From Arthrobacter sp. ISL-48 (GTDB taxonomy: Bacteria > Actinomycetota > Actinomycetes > Actinomycetales > Micrococcaceae): 48,893 bases of DNA. Both the position numbers and the translations under genes were made by a program. The stretch is from assembly GCF_018613805.1 (NCBI RefSeq), contig NZ_JAGGPL010000017.1:1-48893 (forward strand), in the 5' to 3' direction. The notes under the pieces are model-generated. The model ran no database searches. It had not been told where the DNA came from and was given only the letters and a program-made list of their open reading frames with translations. Below, piece by piece: positions 39,637-48,602 of the stretch; positions within the stretch are counted from its first letter, which is position 1; every line of letters starts with the position of its first letter.

Positions 39637-39664
39637 AACCCTACCATCACGTTAGGGTAGGGTT
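39637..39664. promoter_or_regulatory. MerR-type operator between merR and sulP
   Basis: AACCCTACC (39637-39645) and GGTAGGGTT (39656-39664) are perfect 9-bp arms around 10 bases. Overlapping arms ACCCTA/TAGGGT (39638-39643 and 39653-39658) give a second possible register. The position fits a divergent MerR-regulated promoter. Confidence 0.65.
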
Positions 39665-39787
39665 GAGTAGCAGGGTGAGACCTTCAAAACTAATTCCCCC
39701 TCTTCCCGGCGCGGCGCTGCGCCCCCTCATTCATTAGCAAAACGAAGCCGCAGACGCGCGTCTTCTTGACCATGAACGGAGCCAGCA

Positions 39788-41311
39788 ATGGCCGTCACCA
39801 AAGCCGAACACCCGCCGGCGTTCACCCCCGAACAGCTTCAATCGGTCCGCGGAACCCTGATGTCACCGCGCCGGCTCAAGACCGAGGTCCTCGCCGGCCT
39901 CGTCGTGGCCCTGGCCCTGATCCCGGAAGCGATCGCTTTCTCGATCATCGCCGGCGTCGATCCGCGGATCGGGCTCTTCGCATCCTTCACCATGGCCGTC
40001 ACCATCGCATTCGTCGGCGGACGCCCTGCCATGATCTCCGCGGCCACCGGCGCTATCGCCCTGGTCATAGCCCCACTGGTGAAGTCCCATGGCGTGGACT
40101 ACTTCGTCGCCGCCGTCATCCTCGCCGGCATCTTCCAGATCATCCTGGGACTCTCCGGAGTCGCGAAGCTCATGCGGTTCATTCCCCGCTCGGTCATGGT
40201 GGGCTTCGTCAACGCCCTGGCCATCCTGATCTTCATGTCCCAGGTCCCCGAACTCCTCGGTGTTCCCTGGCTGGTCTACCCCCTCGTCGCACTGGGCCTG
40301 GTGATTGTCTTCGGCCTGCCCAAGCTCACCAAGGCCGTCCCGGCCCCGCTGGTAGCAATCGTGGTTCTAACCCTCATCACCGTCTTCGCCGCCGTCGCGG
40401 TCCCGACCGTGGGCGACAAGGGCGACCTGCCCGATTCCCTGCCGACACTCTTCATCCCGAACGTACCCTTCAGCCTCGAAACGCTGCAGATCATCTTCCC
40501 GTTCGCCCTGGCCATGGCCTTCGTCGGCCTGCTCGAATCCCTGATGACGGCCAAACTGGTCGACGACGTCACCGACACCCGGTCCCACAAGACCCGCGAG
40601 GCCTGGGGCCAGGGCGTTGCCAACATCGTCACCGGGTTCACCGGTGGCATGGGCGGCTGCGCGATGATCGGCCAGACCATGATCAACGTCAAAGCCTCCG
40701 GCGCCCGCACCCGGATCTCCACTTTCCTCGCCGGCGTCTTCCTGCTCATCCTCGTCGTCGCCCTCGGCGACGTTGTGTCGCTGATCCCCATGGCCGCTCT
40801 TGTGGCAGTGATGATCTTCGTTTCCGTGGCCACTTTCGACTGGCACAGCATCCGGCCACGTACCTTGAAGATGATGCCCAAGAGCGAAACCATCGTCATG
40901 CTCGCCACCGTCATCGTCACCGTAGCCACCCACAACCTGGCCATCGGTGTGGGCGTCGGTGTCCTCGTCGCCATGGTCATGTTCGCCCGCCGGGTAGCTC
41001 ACTTCGTCACCGTCGAACGTTCAGTCAAGCCCATCGACGGCCACGAAACAGCCACCTACGTCGTGGACGGCGAACTGTTCTTCGCCTCCTCAAACGACCT
41101 CTACACCCAGTTCGAATACGCCCTGGACCCCGAGCACGTCGTCATCGACATGCACGCATCCCACCTCTGGGACGCATCGACCATCGCGGCGCTGGACGCC
41201 ATCACCGAGAAATACCACCACCACGGCAAAGACGTAAAGATCATCGGCCTCAACGACGCCAGCGCCCTCATGCGCGAACGCCTCGGCGGCAAACTCGGCG
41301 CCGGACACTGA
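39788..41311 (+). CDS. SulP-family anion transporter with STAS domain
   Basis: A 507-residue SLC26/SulP permease. About 10-12 hydrophobic segments run from residue 35 to 400, starting with [20 protein letters not shown], the conserved first helices. A cytoplasmic STAS domain follows at about 410-500 ([14 protein letters not shown], then [19 protein letters not shown]). SulP proteins carry sulfate, bicarbonate or dicarboxylates; the substrate is not predictable here. It is carried inside the IS21-derived element next to merR and ends before the hairpin at 41329. Its codons are markedly richer in third-position C than the catabolic genes nearby. Confidence 0.92.
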   Translation: MAVTKAEHPPAFTPEQLQSVRGTLMSPRRLKTEVLAGLVVALALIPEAIAFSIIAGVDPRIGLFASFTMAVTIAFVGGRPAMISAATGAIALVIAPLVKSHGVDYFVAAVILAGIFQIILGLSGVAKLMRFIPRSVMVGFVNALAILIFMSQVPELLGVPWLVYPLVALGLVIVFGLPKLTKAVPAPLVAIVVLTLITVFAAVAVPTVGDKGDLPDSLPTLFIPNVPFSLETLQIIFPFALAMAFVGLLESLMTAKLVDDVTDTRSHKTREAWGQGVANIVTGFTGGMGGCAMIGQTMINVKASGARTRISTFLAGVFLLILVVALGDVVSLIPMAALVAVMIFVSVATFDWHSIRPRTLKMMPKSETIVMLATVIVTVATHNLAIGVGVGVLVAMVMFARRVAHFVTVERSVKPIDGHETATYVVDGELFFASSNDLYTQFEYALDPEHVVIDMHASHLWDASTIAALDAITEKYHHHGKDVKIIGLNDASALMRERLGGKLGAGH

Positions 41312-41328
41312 ACCAGCGCGTGATCCAC

Positions 41329-41363
41329 AAGAGCTCCCCTTCCAACGTAGAAGGGGAGCTCTT
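41329..41363 (+). terminator. terminator between convergent sulP and thioredoxin-fold genes
   Basis: 13-bp perfect stem AAGAGCTCCCCTT (41329-41341) and complement (41351-41363), 9-base loop, ending in CTCTTT on the plus strand. It probably serves both convergent genes. Confidence 0.75.
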
Positions 41364-41438
41364 TACATGTGGGGATGCAGATCACGGCAGCGGACATAAT
41401 CCGCGCAGACGCACGATACAGCGGCGCACTCAAGCTTG

Positions 41439-41753
41439 TCAGGAGAGTCCGTGGTCTTGGAATGCCTGTTTGATCTGATCCACAGTTGGCAGACCTGCGA
41501 GCCCCTGCGGCGTCTGGTAGATACGACACGACAAATCGCTTACAGGTGCCGCTCCAGGAAAAATATCGACGCCATCGAGGGTGATGGTGGGTGAACCACC
41601 AAATGGCATCCCCTTTGAATCCGAAGCCGTCTCGACCACCGTGAGGATCACCTCGACGCCAGGGAGGTCCAATTCCGACAACGCAGCCCTGACGCGTTCG
41701 CCAGCTTCCACTGAGTTTGGACATCCATCGATACACAGCAACTCAACCTTCAT
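41439..41753 (-). CDS. small thioredoxin-fold protein (DF family (seleno)protein-like)
   Basis: A 104-residue protein starting MKVELLCIDGCPNSVEAGER. The CIDGC pattern occupies the position of a redox CxxC site with one extra residue, and GGSPTITLDGVDIFPG matches the substrate-facing loop of thioredoxin folds. Relatives are often found with mercury or arsenic genes in actinobacteria, but no such genes are here. ATG at 41753 is preferred (GGGGA ten bases upstream) over the longer frame to 41813. It is the last cargo gene before the right end of the element. Its role is unknown. Confidence 0.7.
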   Translation of the reverse strand: MKVELLCIDGCPNSVEAGERVRAALSELDLPGVEVILTVVETASDSKGMPFGGSPTITLDGVDIFPGAAPVSDLSCRIYQTPQGLAGLPTVDQIKQAFQDHGLS

Positions 41754-41884
41754 GAATTTATTGTCCCCGTCCGAGGGGATTTGGCTCACTGAAAAGCGAC
41801 TTGCCGGGGCCAACTACGACCGTCACGCCGGGGCCAAAAAGACTTGACACGATCATTAGCGTTTGACCCGGTCGTAGACGCCAT

Positions 41885-43552
41885 TCATCTGCCAGGTGCA
41901 CGAACTACGCCGGCTCGTTCGGCGGATGGCCTCGAGTAGGGCAGGACATCGCTTGCTTCGACGTCCGATGGCCTACGGCTTCGTCCAGTGTCACCCGACG
42001 ACTTGGGCCGCGGCTGCTGAATCCGTCCAAGCTCAAGGGCTGTCAGTGCCAAGAAGACGGAAGAAACGGCACCAGGTTCCCTCAAATTGATGCCCAGGAT
42101 TTCTTCAGCTTTAGCTATCCGGTAGCGCAAAGAGTTGTGGTGGATTTGCAGAAAGTCGGCCGCGGCATTGATGTTTTGAGCATGTTCAAAGTAGGTCTGA
42201 AGACCCTCAACAAGCAGTTCCCGTCCCTCCAGGGGCTTCAGGAACTCCTGGGCCCATTTGATCATCTTGTCGAAACCCACGTCAGCGAAAAGCCTCGTTG
42301 CGTAGTTGAAGTCTTCGTAGGCCATAACTTTAGGACCCCGCGAATTGCGGCGAAGGGTCCGAACCGCCAGCTGCGCATCCTGGTAAGAGTCCAGAATGTC
42401 TCCTAAAGCGTGCACACTCCGGCCAATGCCAATGAGGGCGCCTGGGAGTTTCGAGCCTTCCGCCACGATCACACGCCGGAAGGCCTGAACGCTGCACTGC
42501 GCCGCTATGGTTAATGTCTTGTCCTTGGCGGTCATGAGGTACGCGATGGACTGCGACTCCAGCGCTTTGCCCAAAATTTCCGACAGATCCTCAGTCGCTG
42601 GCAACGATCGCGATCCAACTGCAGGACGAATGGGCCGAAAAACAATGGTCCGCAAGTCGTCCGCAAAAGACAGACCGAAAGCCGTGATCCGGGCAGCCAG
42701 TTCGGGATTGTGAGGCTCTCGGCGCAATGCCAGCGCTTCCTCAAGCACTGCAGTGCGTATGGCTCGTTCTTGCTGTCGGGCTGCTACGGCCATTCGCTGG
42801 CTGGCCTCCACTAGGGTTGCCGCCACGTGGGCCGCGGAGGTTGAATGGCTATCCGGAAAATTCGCCCGCCGGGCTGTGACGACGAGCCAACCGAAATGCG
42901 AGTCAGCCTCGTCAGGAGCCGAAATTCTGGCTGCCACCCCCCGCCATCCGTCCACGTCCACGTTCTGGGAGTCGGCCGAGGTGCGGCCGATCTCTTCAAA
43001 CAGAAGCGACATAGGTGTGGGACCGGTGGCATGGACAGTCTTACCGAATCTGTCGATCAGGACTGCGGTGGCATTACACACGTGCGCCAAGCGGGATAGT
43101 AGCGCCGGAATCGGCTCAGTTTCCGTCATCGCCTGACTGAGGGCCCTCTGCAAGGAAGCCAACCTACGGGAAACAGACTCCTCAGGCATCTGCATCGATC
43201 GGGAAAATGACATCACGACGTCAGCGACGTTCAGGGCTGGATCAACGGCGATGACAACGTGCTGCTCCCCGACGGCTTCGATCCCTTCAGAAAGGGATGA
43301 CTCGGACGCCGTAACGAAAATTACTCGTCCAAGCCCGTGGTGGGTGGCCGCAGCCAGGTCACTAAAGCTTTCGGCACCTGGGCATATGACAACCACATCC
43401 ATGTCGGCTGGTAAGTCTTCCGGCTTCAGCAAAACAACAGCGCCGCGAACCTGCCTTGACTGCTGGGAAGCGGCCCCCGCGACGAGCTTCGCAGCAGGAC
43501 CCAAGTCGGCGAGAACAGCTCCAAGTGGAATGGAGGTCGGATCATCTATCAT
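41885..43552 (-). CDS. PucR-family transcriptional regulator
   Basis: A 555-residue PucR/CdaR-type regulator. The N-terminal part (to about 120) is the PucR ligand domain; the middle carries a GGDEF-like CdaR region; the C-terminal helix-turn-helix is AADFLQIHHNSLRYRIAKAE (about 465-485). This family activates purine, amino-acid or amine catabolism when substrate is present. It diverges from the DAO oxidase at 43912 and its 3' end lies only 36 bases from the IS21 right end. A 50-residue tail beyond ALTALELGRIQQ is not typical. It is the likely regulator of the nitrogen-compound genes on its right, and perhaps of those left of the transposon. Confidence 0.88.
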   Translation of the reverse strand: MIDDPTSIPLGAVLADLGPAAKLVAGAASQQSRQVRGAVVLLKPEDLPADMDVVVICPGAESFSDLAAATHHGLGRVIFVTASESSLSEGIEAVGEQHVVIAVDPALNVADVVMSFSRSMQMPEESVSRRLASLQRALSQAMTETEPIPALLSRLAHVCNATAVLIDRFGKTVHATGPTPMSLLFEEIGRTSADSQNVDVDGWRGVAARISAPDEADSHFGWLVVTARRANFPDSHSTSAAHVAATLVEASQRMAVAARQQERAIRTAVLEEALALRREPHNPELAARITAFGLSFADDLRTIVFRPIRPAVGSRSLPATEDLSEILGKALESQSIAYLMTAKDKTLTIAAQCSVQAFRRVIVAEGSKLPGALIGIGRSVHALGDILDSYQDAQLAVRTLRRNSRGPKVMAYEDFNYATRLFADVGFDKMIKWAQEFLKPLEGRELLVEGLQTYFEHAQNINAAADFLQIHHNSLRYRIAKAEEILGINLREPGAVSSVFLALTALELGRIQQPRPKSSGDTGRSRRPSDVEASDVLPYSRPSAERAGVVRAPGR

Positions 43553-43911
43553 AGGGAACTCTTTCGGGAAGAGACCGGGACGGGCGGCTGGCCTCGCCTA
43601 CCGCTTTCGCCCAGACTAGACCAGAAATTTAGCCCTCCCCCTGTAAGAATTCTAATGCTCTTCGAGGAACGTTGGACAAGAAACAATTACACCAGTGCCG
43701 GTGGGCTCCTAACGTCGCAGGTAGAGACTCGAACACCATACGGCTGGCATATGGGGCCTGCTTGCTTTCCCTGGCGTGTAGGTCATGTTGCATGGGCTTG
43801 ACCTCTGGAAAATCAAGCGTCAAGGACTTCTCACCCTGCTATCGGATTCGTCTATCTGGAAGACTAACGAAGAGGGCCACAGGACAGCCCCGAGGAAGAA
43901 GGTATCTTGCC
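43553..43911. promoter_or_regulatory. divergent promoter region, pucR and oxidase
   Basis: About 360 bases between the two start codons, AT-richer than the genes. They should hold both promoters and a PucR site, but no palindrome strong enough to name was found. The oxidase frame is open upstream, but its start is fixed by AAGAAGG nine bases before 43912. Confidence 0.45.
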
Positions 43912-45150
43912 ATGAGCGCTGACACACTTGCGACAGGTGACATTGTCGTCATAGGAGCAGGAATTGTGGGGCTTTGTACCGCTTGGGAGCTGCGCAAGCG
44001 GGGATTCGACGTCGTCGTCGTGGAGCAGCGGTTTCCTACCTACGGTGCTTCCGGACGAAACCCGGGCTCCCTTTGGCTGCAGACGCGGCGCACAGGGGAC
44101 GAACTGTCACTCGCTAAAGCCGGCAAGGAAAAGTACCAGGACTACTTAAGCGAACTTGGCGACGTGTTTGACTATCGCAACCAAGGCGGCCTTTTTTTCT
44201 TTGAAAGTGAAGCACAGGGCCGTGTTCTTGAAGACTACGCTGCCGACCGTCGGGCAGCTGGCCTGGATGCAACCCTGATCAGTCGGGAGGAAGCTCAGAA
44301 ACACTGCTCCATCCTTCCGGACGGTGCTCTCGGAGCCGTCTTTTGCGCCGATGATGCCCAAATAGATGGTGTGCAGTTCGTCAACGCTCTGGCTAGCGCC
44401 TGCGTGCGGGCCGGCATCCGCACTTTTGAAAACACCTCTGTTCTTTCGACCCTGCGAAATGGCGAAACCGTAACAGGGGTCCGCACTGTCCGGGGCGAAA
44501 TTCACGCATCAGGCGTGGTGTGGGCAACGGGCGCTTGGTCAACCAACCTCAGGGCCGAGGGGATCGATGTTCCGATCGGCACCGCCAGAGTAGGTCAGAT
44601 GCTGACTCAACCCGTAGACACGCACTTGAACGCCATAATGCATGGACCCAGGGGAGTTTACGGATGCGGGGCGCTTACTGACCTTCCAACTTATGACGCC
44701 GCGGTTTTTCCTCGCCCAAGCAGCTCCAGTGCTGGAAAGGGCCCGGGCGGGACGTCTGGGTCCTCGTTCGTTGACTATGACGACTCGATCGCCCAAAACC
44801 GCGGAGGATCAATATTCATTGGCAACAGTTTTGACGGACGAGGCTCCCTCAATCCCCACATCAGCATTAACGCTACAAACGCGATGGTTTCCACAACCTT
44901 GGACAGATACTCAACCCTGGCTGAATACGGCGTCACCGGTCTTTGGGCCGGTCTCGGAAGCGAAACAAGTGACAACCTGCCCATCGTCGATCGCGCTGAC
45001 GGCGCCTATATCAATGTCGGTCACGCATGGGGCATCGCAAGCGGGCCCATCTGCGGCCAGGTAATGGCGGAGGTCATCGCCGGGGAGGCCAGCGTCTTCG
45101 CTGGTGCCTTGAAAATGAACCGGCCGGCCCTGAGAGTCGCGGGAGAGTAG
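43912..45150 (+). CDS. DAO-family FAD oxidoreductase, copy 2
   Basis: A 412-residue flavoprotein. It has the dinucleotide motif VVIGAGIVGLCTAWELRKRG near residues 11-30, then YGASGRNPGSLW, and the C-terminal WAGLGSETSDNLPIVDRADG. It shares family, length and several blocks (GASGRN, TVRGE/TVGGS, DNLPIVD) with copy 1 at 33078 but is only distantly similar. It is expected to oxidise an amine or imino acid, forming peroxide or passing electrons on. Divergent from pucR, it starts the right-hand catabolic run. An insertion at about 265-305, rich in Ser and Gly (PRPSSSSAGKGPGGTSGSS), is absent from copy 1. Confidence 0.85.
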   Translation: MSADTLATGDIVVIGAGIVGLCTAWELRKRGFDVVVVEQRFPTYGASGRNPGSLWLQTRRTGDELSLAKAGKEKYQDYLSELGDVFDYRNQGGLFFFESEAQGRVLEDYAADRRAAGLDATLISREEAQKHCSILPDGALGAVFCADDAQIDGVQFVNALASACVRAGIRTFENTSVLSTLRNGETVTGVRTVRGEIHASGVVWATGAWSTNLRAEGIDVPIGTARVGQMLTQPVDTHLNAIMHGPRGVYGCGALTDLPTYDAAVFPRPSSSSAGKGPGGTSGSSFVDYDDSIAQNRGGSIFIGNSFDGRGSLNPHISINATNAMVSTTLDRYSTLAEYGVTGLWAGLGSETSDNLPIVDRADGAYINVGHAWGIASGPICGQVMAEVIAGEASVFAGALKMNRPALRVAGE

Positions 45151-45229
45151 CCTTCCAGTACTCGATTCCCTGTCAGAAGCCCTAGCGGCTGGCTCAGTCG
45201 TCCTGACCTTTGGCCTAAGAACCAAATCA

Positions 45230-45259
45230 TTGACCACCCTTTCGGAATCCTTCTAGTGT
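45230..45259 (+). promoter_or_regulatory. possible promoter before the nitrilase-like gene
   Basis: TTGACC (45230-45235), 18-base spacer and TAGTGT (45254-45259), about 190 bases upstream of the next start, followed by a small GACGCT/AGCGTC stem at 45268-45284. Weak evidence. Confidence 0.3.
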
Positions 45260-45449
45260 TCAGCCCTTCGACGCTCCATTAGCGTCTATTGCATGAGTCG
45301 GCCCGGCACATGGATAGCCACAAAAACGCCATGCACCACCTGAAAGTTGCGTCTACGACCTGCCGACCAACTCGTCCGCGACCGCGGGAAGAACATAAAT
45401 GGAAAAATCGCCGATCAGAGACGGCCGACTTCTCAGACAGGAGATTCCT

Positions 45450-46355
45450 ATGACCAAGGCGTCACTAAAGGTAGCCACCGTTCAATTCGAGCTTCGGCCG
45501 GAGAGGACCCTCCAGCAATATCTGGATCATATGGAGGGGCTAGTAAAACGCGCTGCGGAGCAACAGGCCGAACTCGTGCTTTTCCCCGAGCTCGCAAGTA
45601 CGGGGCTTCTCGCAGCTGTCACCGATCATGAAGTCACAACCGCCACAATCACATCGGACTATTGGAAGTTCCTACCGGAGTTCACGGATGACATCGTTGA
45701 GGGCATGCGCAGGATGGCCCGGGATTACAACATCGTGGTTGCTGGTGGAAGCCACAACCGGGTCGCCGAAGACGGCTCGCTGCGCAATACCGCGTACATC
45801 GCGCACCCGGACGGTCGCATCGAATCCCAGGACAAAATCCACCTCACACCTCAGGAGCATGCTCTCGGCGCCCGCGGCGGCGATGAACTCCTAGTGACAA
45901 AGGTTGGGCCGTTTACTGTTGGCCTCCTGATCTGCGCGGACATCCAGTTCCCTGAGCTCTCACGCTATCTTGTCCACAAAGGCGTCGACATGATCCTTTG
46001 CCCTTCCCTCACTTGGAACCGGCGGGGCGTCCACCGTGTACGTACCGGATGTCAGGCGCGTGCTATTGAGAACCAACTGTACGTCGTGATGTCTCCGCTG
46101 TTCGGTACAAGCGGCATTCCGACCGATTCCCCGATGTTCGCTGTGGGCAGGGCCCTTATCGCCGGGCCCGTGGACAAGACAGTGGGAGTCAACGACGGGA
46201 TCCTGGCCACCACAGCATCAGCCGACGAAGAATTGCTGGTCGCCGACTTGGACCATGACCTGTTGGTTGACTCACGGGCGAAACCCGAAGCACCCGGCCT
46301 GGCACTTCGTAGGCTGGATCTGTACGCCAAGCTCCAGGCAGAAATGGGAGCCTGA
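45450..46355 (+). CDS. carbon-nitrogen hydrolase (nitrilase superfamily amidase)
   Basis: A 301-residue nitrilase-fold hydrolase with the full catalytic triad: Glu47 in LFPELAS, Lys129 in SQDKIHL and Cys162 in LLICADIQFPE. It hydrolyses an amide, carbamoyl or nitrile bond; family members of this length are mostly amidases. ATG at 45450 has AGGAG six bases upstream; the longer frame from 45399 lacks one. Its stop overlaps the next ATG (TGATG), so it is coupled to the thioesterase gene. Next to the flavin oxidase and PucR it points to breakdown of a nitrogen-containing compound. Confidence 0.88.
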   Translation: MTKASLKVATVQFELRPERTLQQYLDHMEGLVKRAAEQQAELVLFPELASTGLLAAVTDHEVTTATITSDYWKFLPEFTDDIVEGMRRMARDYNIVVAGGSHNRVAEDGSLRNTAYIAHPDGRIESQDKIHLTPQEHALGARGGDELLVTKVGPFTVGLLICADIQFPELSRYLVHKGVDMILCPSLTWNRRGVHRVRTGCQARAIENQLYVVMSPLFGTSGIPTDSPMFAVGRALIAGPVDKTVGVNDGILATTASADEELLVADLDHDLLVDSRAKPEAPGLALRRLDLYAKLQAEMGA

Positions 46356-46756
46356 TGCCGCTGTACCAGCATCGTGTGAGGAACCACGAGGTGGACTCTC
46401 AGGGGTTTCTCTTTAACAGTCGCTATCTTGAGGTCGCCGACGTAGCAATGACGGAGTTCTTCCGCAGCATTGGTTGGCCCTACCCGAAGCTGGTCGCTGA
46501 AGGGACGGATCCCTCGGTTGTCAGTGCAGTTCTTTCTTTCAAATCCCCCGCCTACTTCGACGACATTCTCAACGTTGATGTCAAGTGCCGAAACGTCGGG
46601 AATTCCAGCTTCGCGATCGACGTATCGATTGCTCGTGGTGGAACGGAGGTGGCGAACGTCGAACTCGTATACGTCAACGTCGACGCAGCTCAGGCCCGTT
46701 CTCGACCACTTCCGGAAGCCGTCGCGCTGGCACTCCATGGCGCTTTGCAGGGCTGA
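46355..46756 (+). CDS. hotdog-fold acyl-CoA thioesterase (4HBT/YbgC type)
   Basis: A 133-residue single-hotdog protein. The N-terminal VRNHEVDSQGFLFNSRYLE carries the conserved Asp (D14) and Asn of the 4-hydroxybenzoyl-CoA thioesterase motif. It would hydrolyse an acyl-CoA and acts in the cytoplasm. It is translationally coupled to the amidohydrolase upstream. The C-terminal part after about residue 105 is not informative. Confidence 0.82.
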   Translation: MPLYQHRVRNHEVDSQGFLFNSRYLEVADVAMTEFFRSIGWPYPKLVAEGTDPSVVSAVLSFKSPAYFDDILNVDVKCRNVGNSSFAIDVSIARGGTEVANVELVYVNVDAAQARSRPLPEAVALALHGALQG

Positions 46757-46873
46757 TTCACGTCTCTGACCTGAATTTCTCCGCCCTTTTTATCAATCCA
46801 GCACAGCCAGATACTACGTCTCGACACGACGAGCTGGCCATCGAAGCACGAACTACAGCGTTAGGAGCCCTCC

Positions 46874-47251
46874 ATGGCAATCTCTTTGAACCACAAACCC
46901 GGATTTAATCCCAAAAACGTGAACGACTTTGGTCCGGCAAAGATCGAACATCGAACGGCCGGCAGCCAGCTCCAGCAGCTTGGAACATACATCATGACCT
47001 TTGAGGAAAACGGCTTCAGCGACCCCTGGACCGTTCAGTACGAGGAAACAATCTATGTCATCGAGGGCCAGGCCCGGCTGGTCATAATCGATGGTGAACA
47101 CAAGGACACCCTGACAGGCGATGCCGACGAATTGCTCGTTCTTCCCAAGGGAACCACTGTCCAGTACAGTGCAACCCCCGGCACCCGGCTCCTTCTTTCC
47201 ATTAGCCCCGTCCACTGGCGCGACGCAGGCGTTGAGACTGAATCCCGATGA
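46874..47251 (+). CDS. EutQ-like cupin-domain protein
   Basis: A 125-residue single-cupin protein with WTVQYEETIYVIEGQARLVI and LLVLPKGTTVQYSATPG, the two beta-strand blocks of the cupin barrel. The layout resembles EutQ, the ethanolamine-utilisation cupin, but no other eut genes are present. Its metal ligands are incomplete: there is a Glu pair (YEET) but no HxH motif. It may bind rather than catalyse. Its last four bases overlap the next gene's start. Confidence 0.75.
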   Translation: MAISLNHKPGFNPKNVNDFGPAKIEHRTAGSQLQQLGTYIMTFEENGFSDPWTVQYEETIYVIEGQARLVIIDGEHKDTLTGDADELLVLPKGTTVQYSATPGTRLLLSISPVHWRDAGVETESR

Positions 47252-47542
47252 TGGAAGATACATCCAATACAGGTCTGGCCGCGATCAATAGGGGAACATC
47301 TCCCCGGGCTGGGACACCAGCGTCTAACACTCCCTGGGGACTGTTAGAAGAAGGGCAAGACGTGGTTCTCGGAAATGGGAATCACCGTTTTGCCGGAAAA
47401 GTAGATGCATTGAGTTTGGACCGGAATATCATCTGGGTTACATCATGTATTGGGGGAACGGCGCCTCTTCCATGTAGCTGACGGTTACGAAGTGTTTCTC
47501 TTTAACATCGCTACTGAGCATCGGACAACGGCTCAGGGATGA
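47248..47542 (+). pseudogene. small conserved-type gene, frameshifted
   Basis: Frame 1 from ATG 47248 (overlapping the cupin stop) encodes HRFAGKVDALSLDRNIIWV and then runs to a stop at 47481. A different frame, from about 47449 to TGA at 47540-47542, continues naturally with LGERRLFHVADGYEVFLFNI. Joined, they make a protein of about 97 residues. The shift lies near 47440-47455. It could be true decay or a sequencing error. Its function is unknown, but coupling to the EutQ-like gene implies a shared role. Confidence 0.55.
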
Positions 47543-47712
47543 CTGTGATGTGTTTGTGTATGTCAACATCCTCAAGGGTCCCGTCATATTGCCTAAGACA
47601 GGATCCTGCCGTCCTACCCCTGTACCTCTACCGAACCTTTGCAGTCGCATTTCTCGCTCGTCCGCTCTGCGGCATGTTCTTCGGATAGCTGGTGACTGAA
47701 CCGTCCCGGGAA

Positions 47713-48602
47713 TCATGCCGCCTGTTTGTTGGCGGCGTCGTCGGCTGACGGGCCGGTTTGTAGATCATAATATGTTTGCTCATGTTCCTCTGGCGTCTGG
47801 TGGTCCAGGGCGGAATGCAGGCGTTCGTTGTTGTACCAGTGGACCCACTCGAAGACGATCTCCATCACGTCGGTTTCGGTCTTCAGCGCTCCGGTGCTGA
47901 ACGGTGAGTCCTTTGCGACGGCCTCGTTTTTGAATTGCCCCATCACGGTCTCGGCGGCTGCATTGTCATAGGCATCGCCCACGCTTCCAATGGACGGCTG
48001 CAGGCCCTCCAGGGCCAGGGTGTCGGTGTACCGGATGGAGGTGTACTGGCTGCCGGCGTCAGAGTGATGGATCAGTCCTGTCGGCGCCGGTCGGCCGGTG
48101 TGTTCGCGCCGCCACAGGGCCATCCGCAGGCAGTGGTCGACGAACGCGGTGTCCTTGATGGTTGAGGCTTCCCAGCCGACGATCGCCCGGGAGTACAGGT
48201 CGATGACCAGGGTGACGTAGACGAATCCGGAGTAGACCGGGATGTAGGTGAAATCAGCTACCCAGATCCGGTTCGATGCCGGGGCACAGTGAAGTCCCTG
48301 TTCAGCAGGTCGCCTGCGCGGCGGCCGTCCTTGGGGAAGCCGTTGCGGCGCAGCGACTGCGTCATTTTCCGCCGTCCGTAGATGATCTCGGGCCGGGGAC
48401 GTCCCTTCGCATCGGGGACTTTCAAGGCCCGGAGCGCGTCGGTGATGCGGGCGTCTTCGAGGGTGCGCAGGGCTGGCAGGCGTTTCTTCCGCGCCCGGTA
48501 AGTTCGTGCGGCGACCTGCACGCCCTGCTCCCGCAGGACGGCACAGATCGACTCGACCGCATAACCAACAGCGCGCGCATTTCGTCGATGAATCGACAGA
48601 TC
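47713..48602 (-). pseudogene. IS3-family transposase OrfB, two frameshifts
   Basis: The DDE integrase core is readable as FTYIPVYSGFVYVTLVIDLY (first Asp region), LIHHSDAGSQYTS (second Asp) and DNAAAETVMGQFKNE (Glu). The N-terminal part (EQGVQVAARTYRARKKRLPA) lies in another frame and joins the core only by a shift at about 48286-48290 (NRDFT to APASNRIWVADF). A second shift near 48570-48578 separates the very start (LICRFIDEMRA) from GYAVESICAVLREQ. The copy cannot make an active protein without correction. Confidence 0.8.

Larger units (their letters stand above)
36619..41849 (+). mobile_element. IS21-derived transposon with cargo (merR, sulP, thioredoxin-fold protein)
   Basis: Left end: starts TGACAGG at 36619 and carries GGCCCC-centred repeats (GGCCCCGG, GGACGGTT, TTTTTGGCCCC) before istA. 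Right end: the complement of 41849 reads TGTCAAG and then the same series (TTTTTGGCCCCGG, GACGGT, TTGGCCCCGG). About 30 of the first 44 bases agree in register. No right end is seen directly after istB, so the element runs on to include three passenger genes. No target duplication was found in the flanks (CGTGACTG and CGATCATT). istA is frameshifted, so the copy is probably stuck. Confidence 0.6.

Noticed and set aside
39766..41478. 570-codon open frame overlapping sulP on the same strand
   Set aside because: Its product is Arg/Pro/His-rich low-complexity sequence typical of a shifted frame over a very GC-rich gene; the sulP frame encodes a recognisable transporter.
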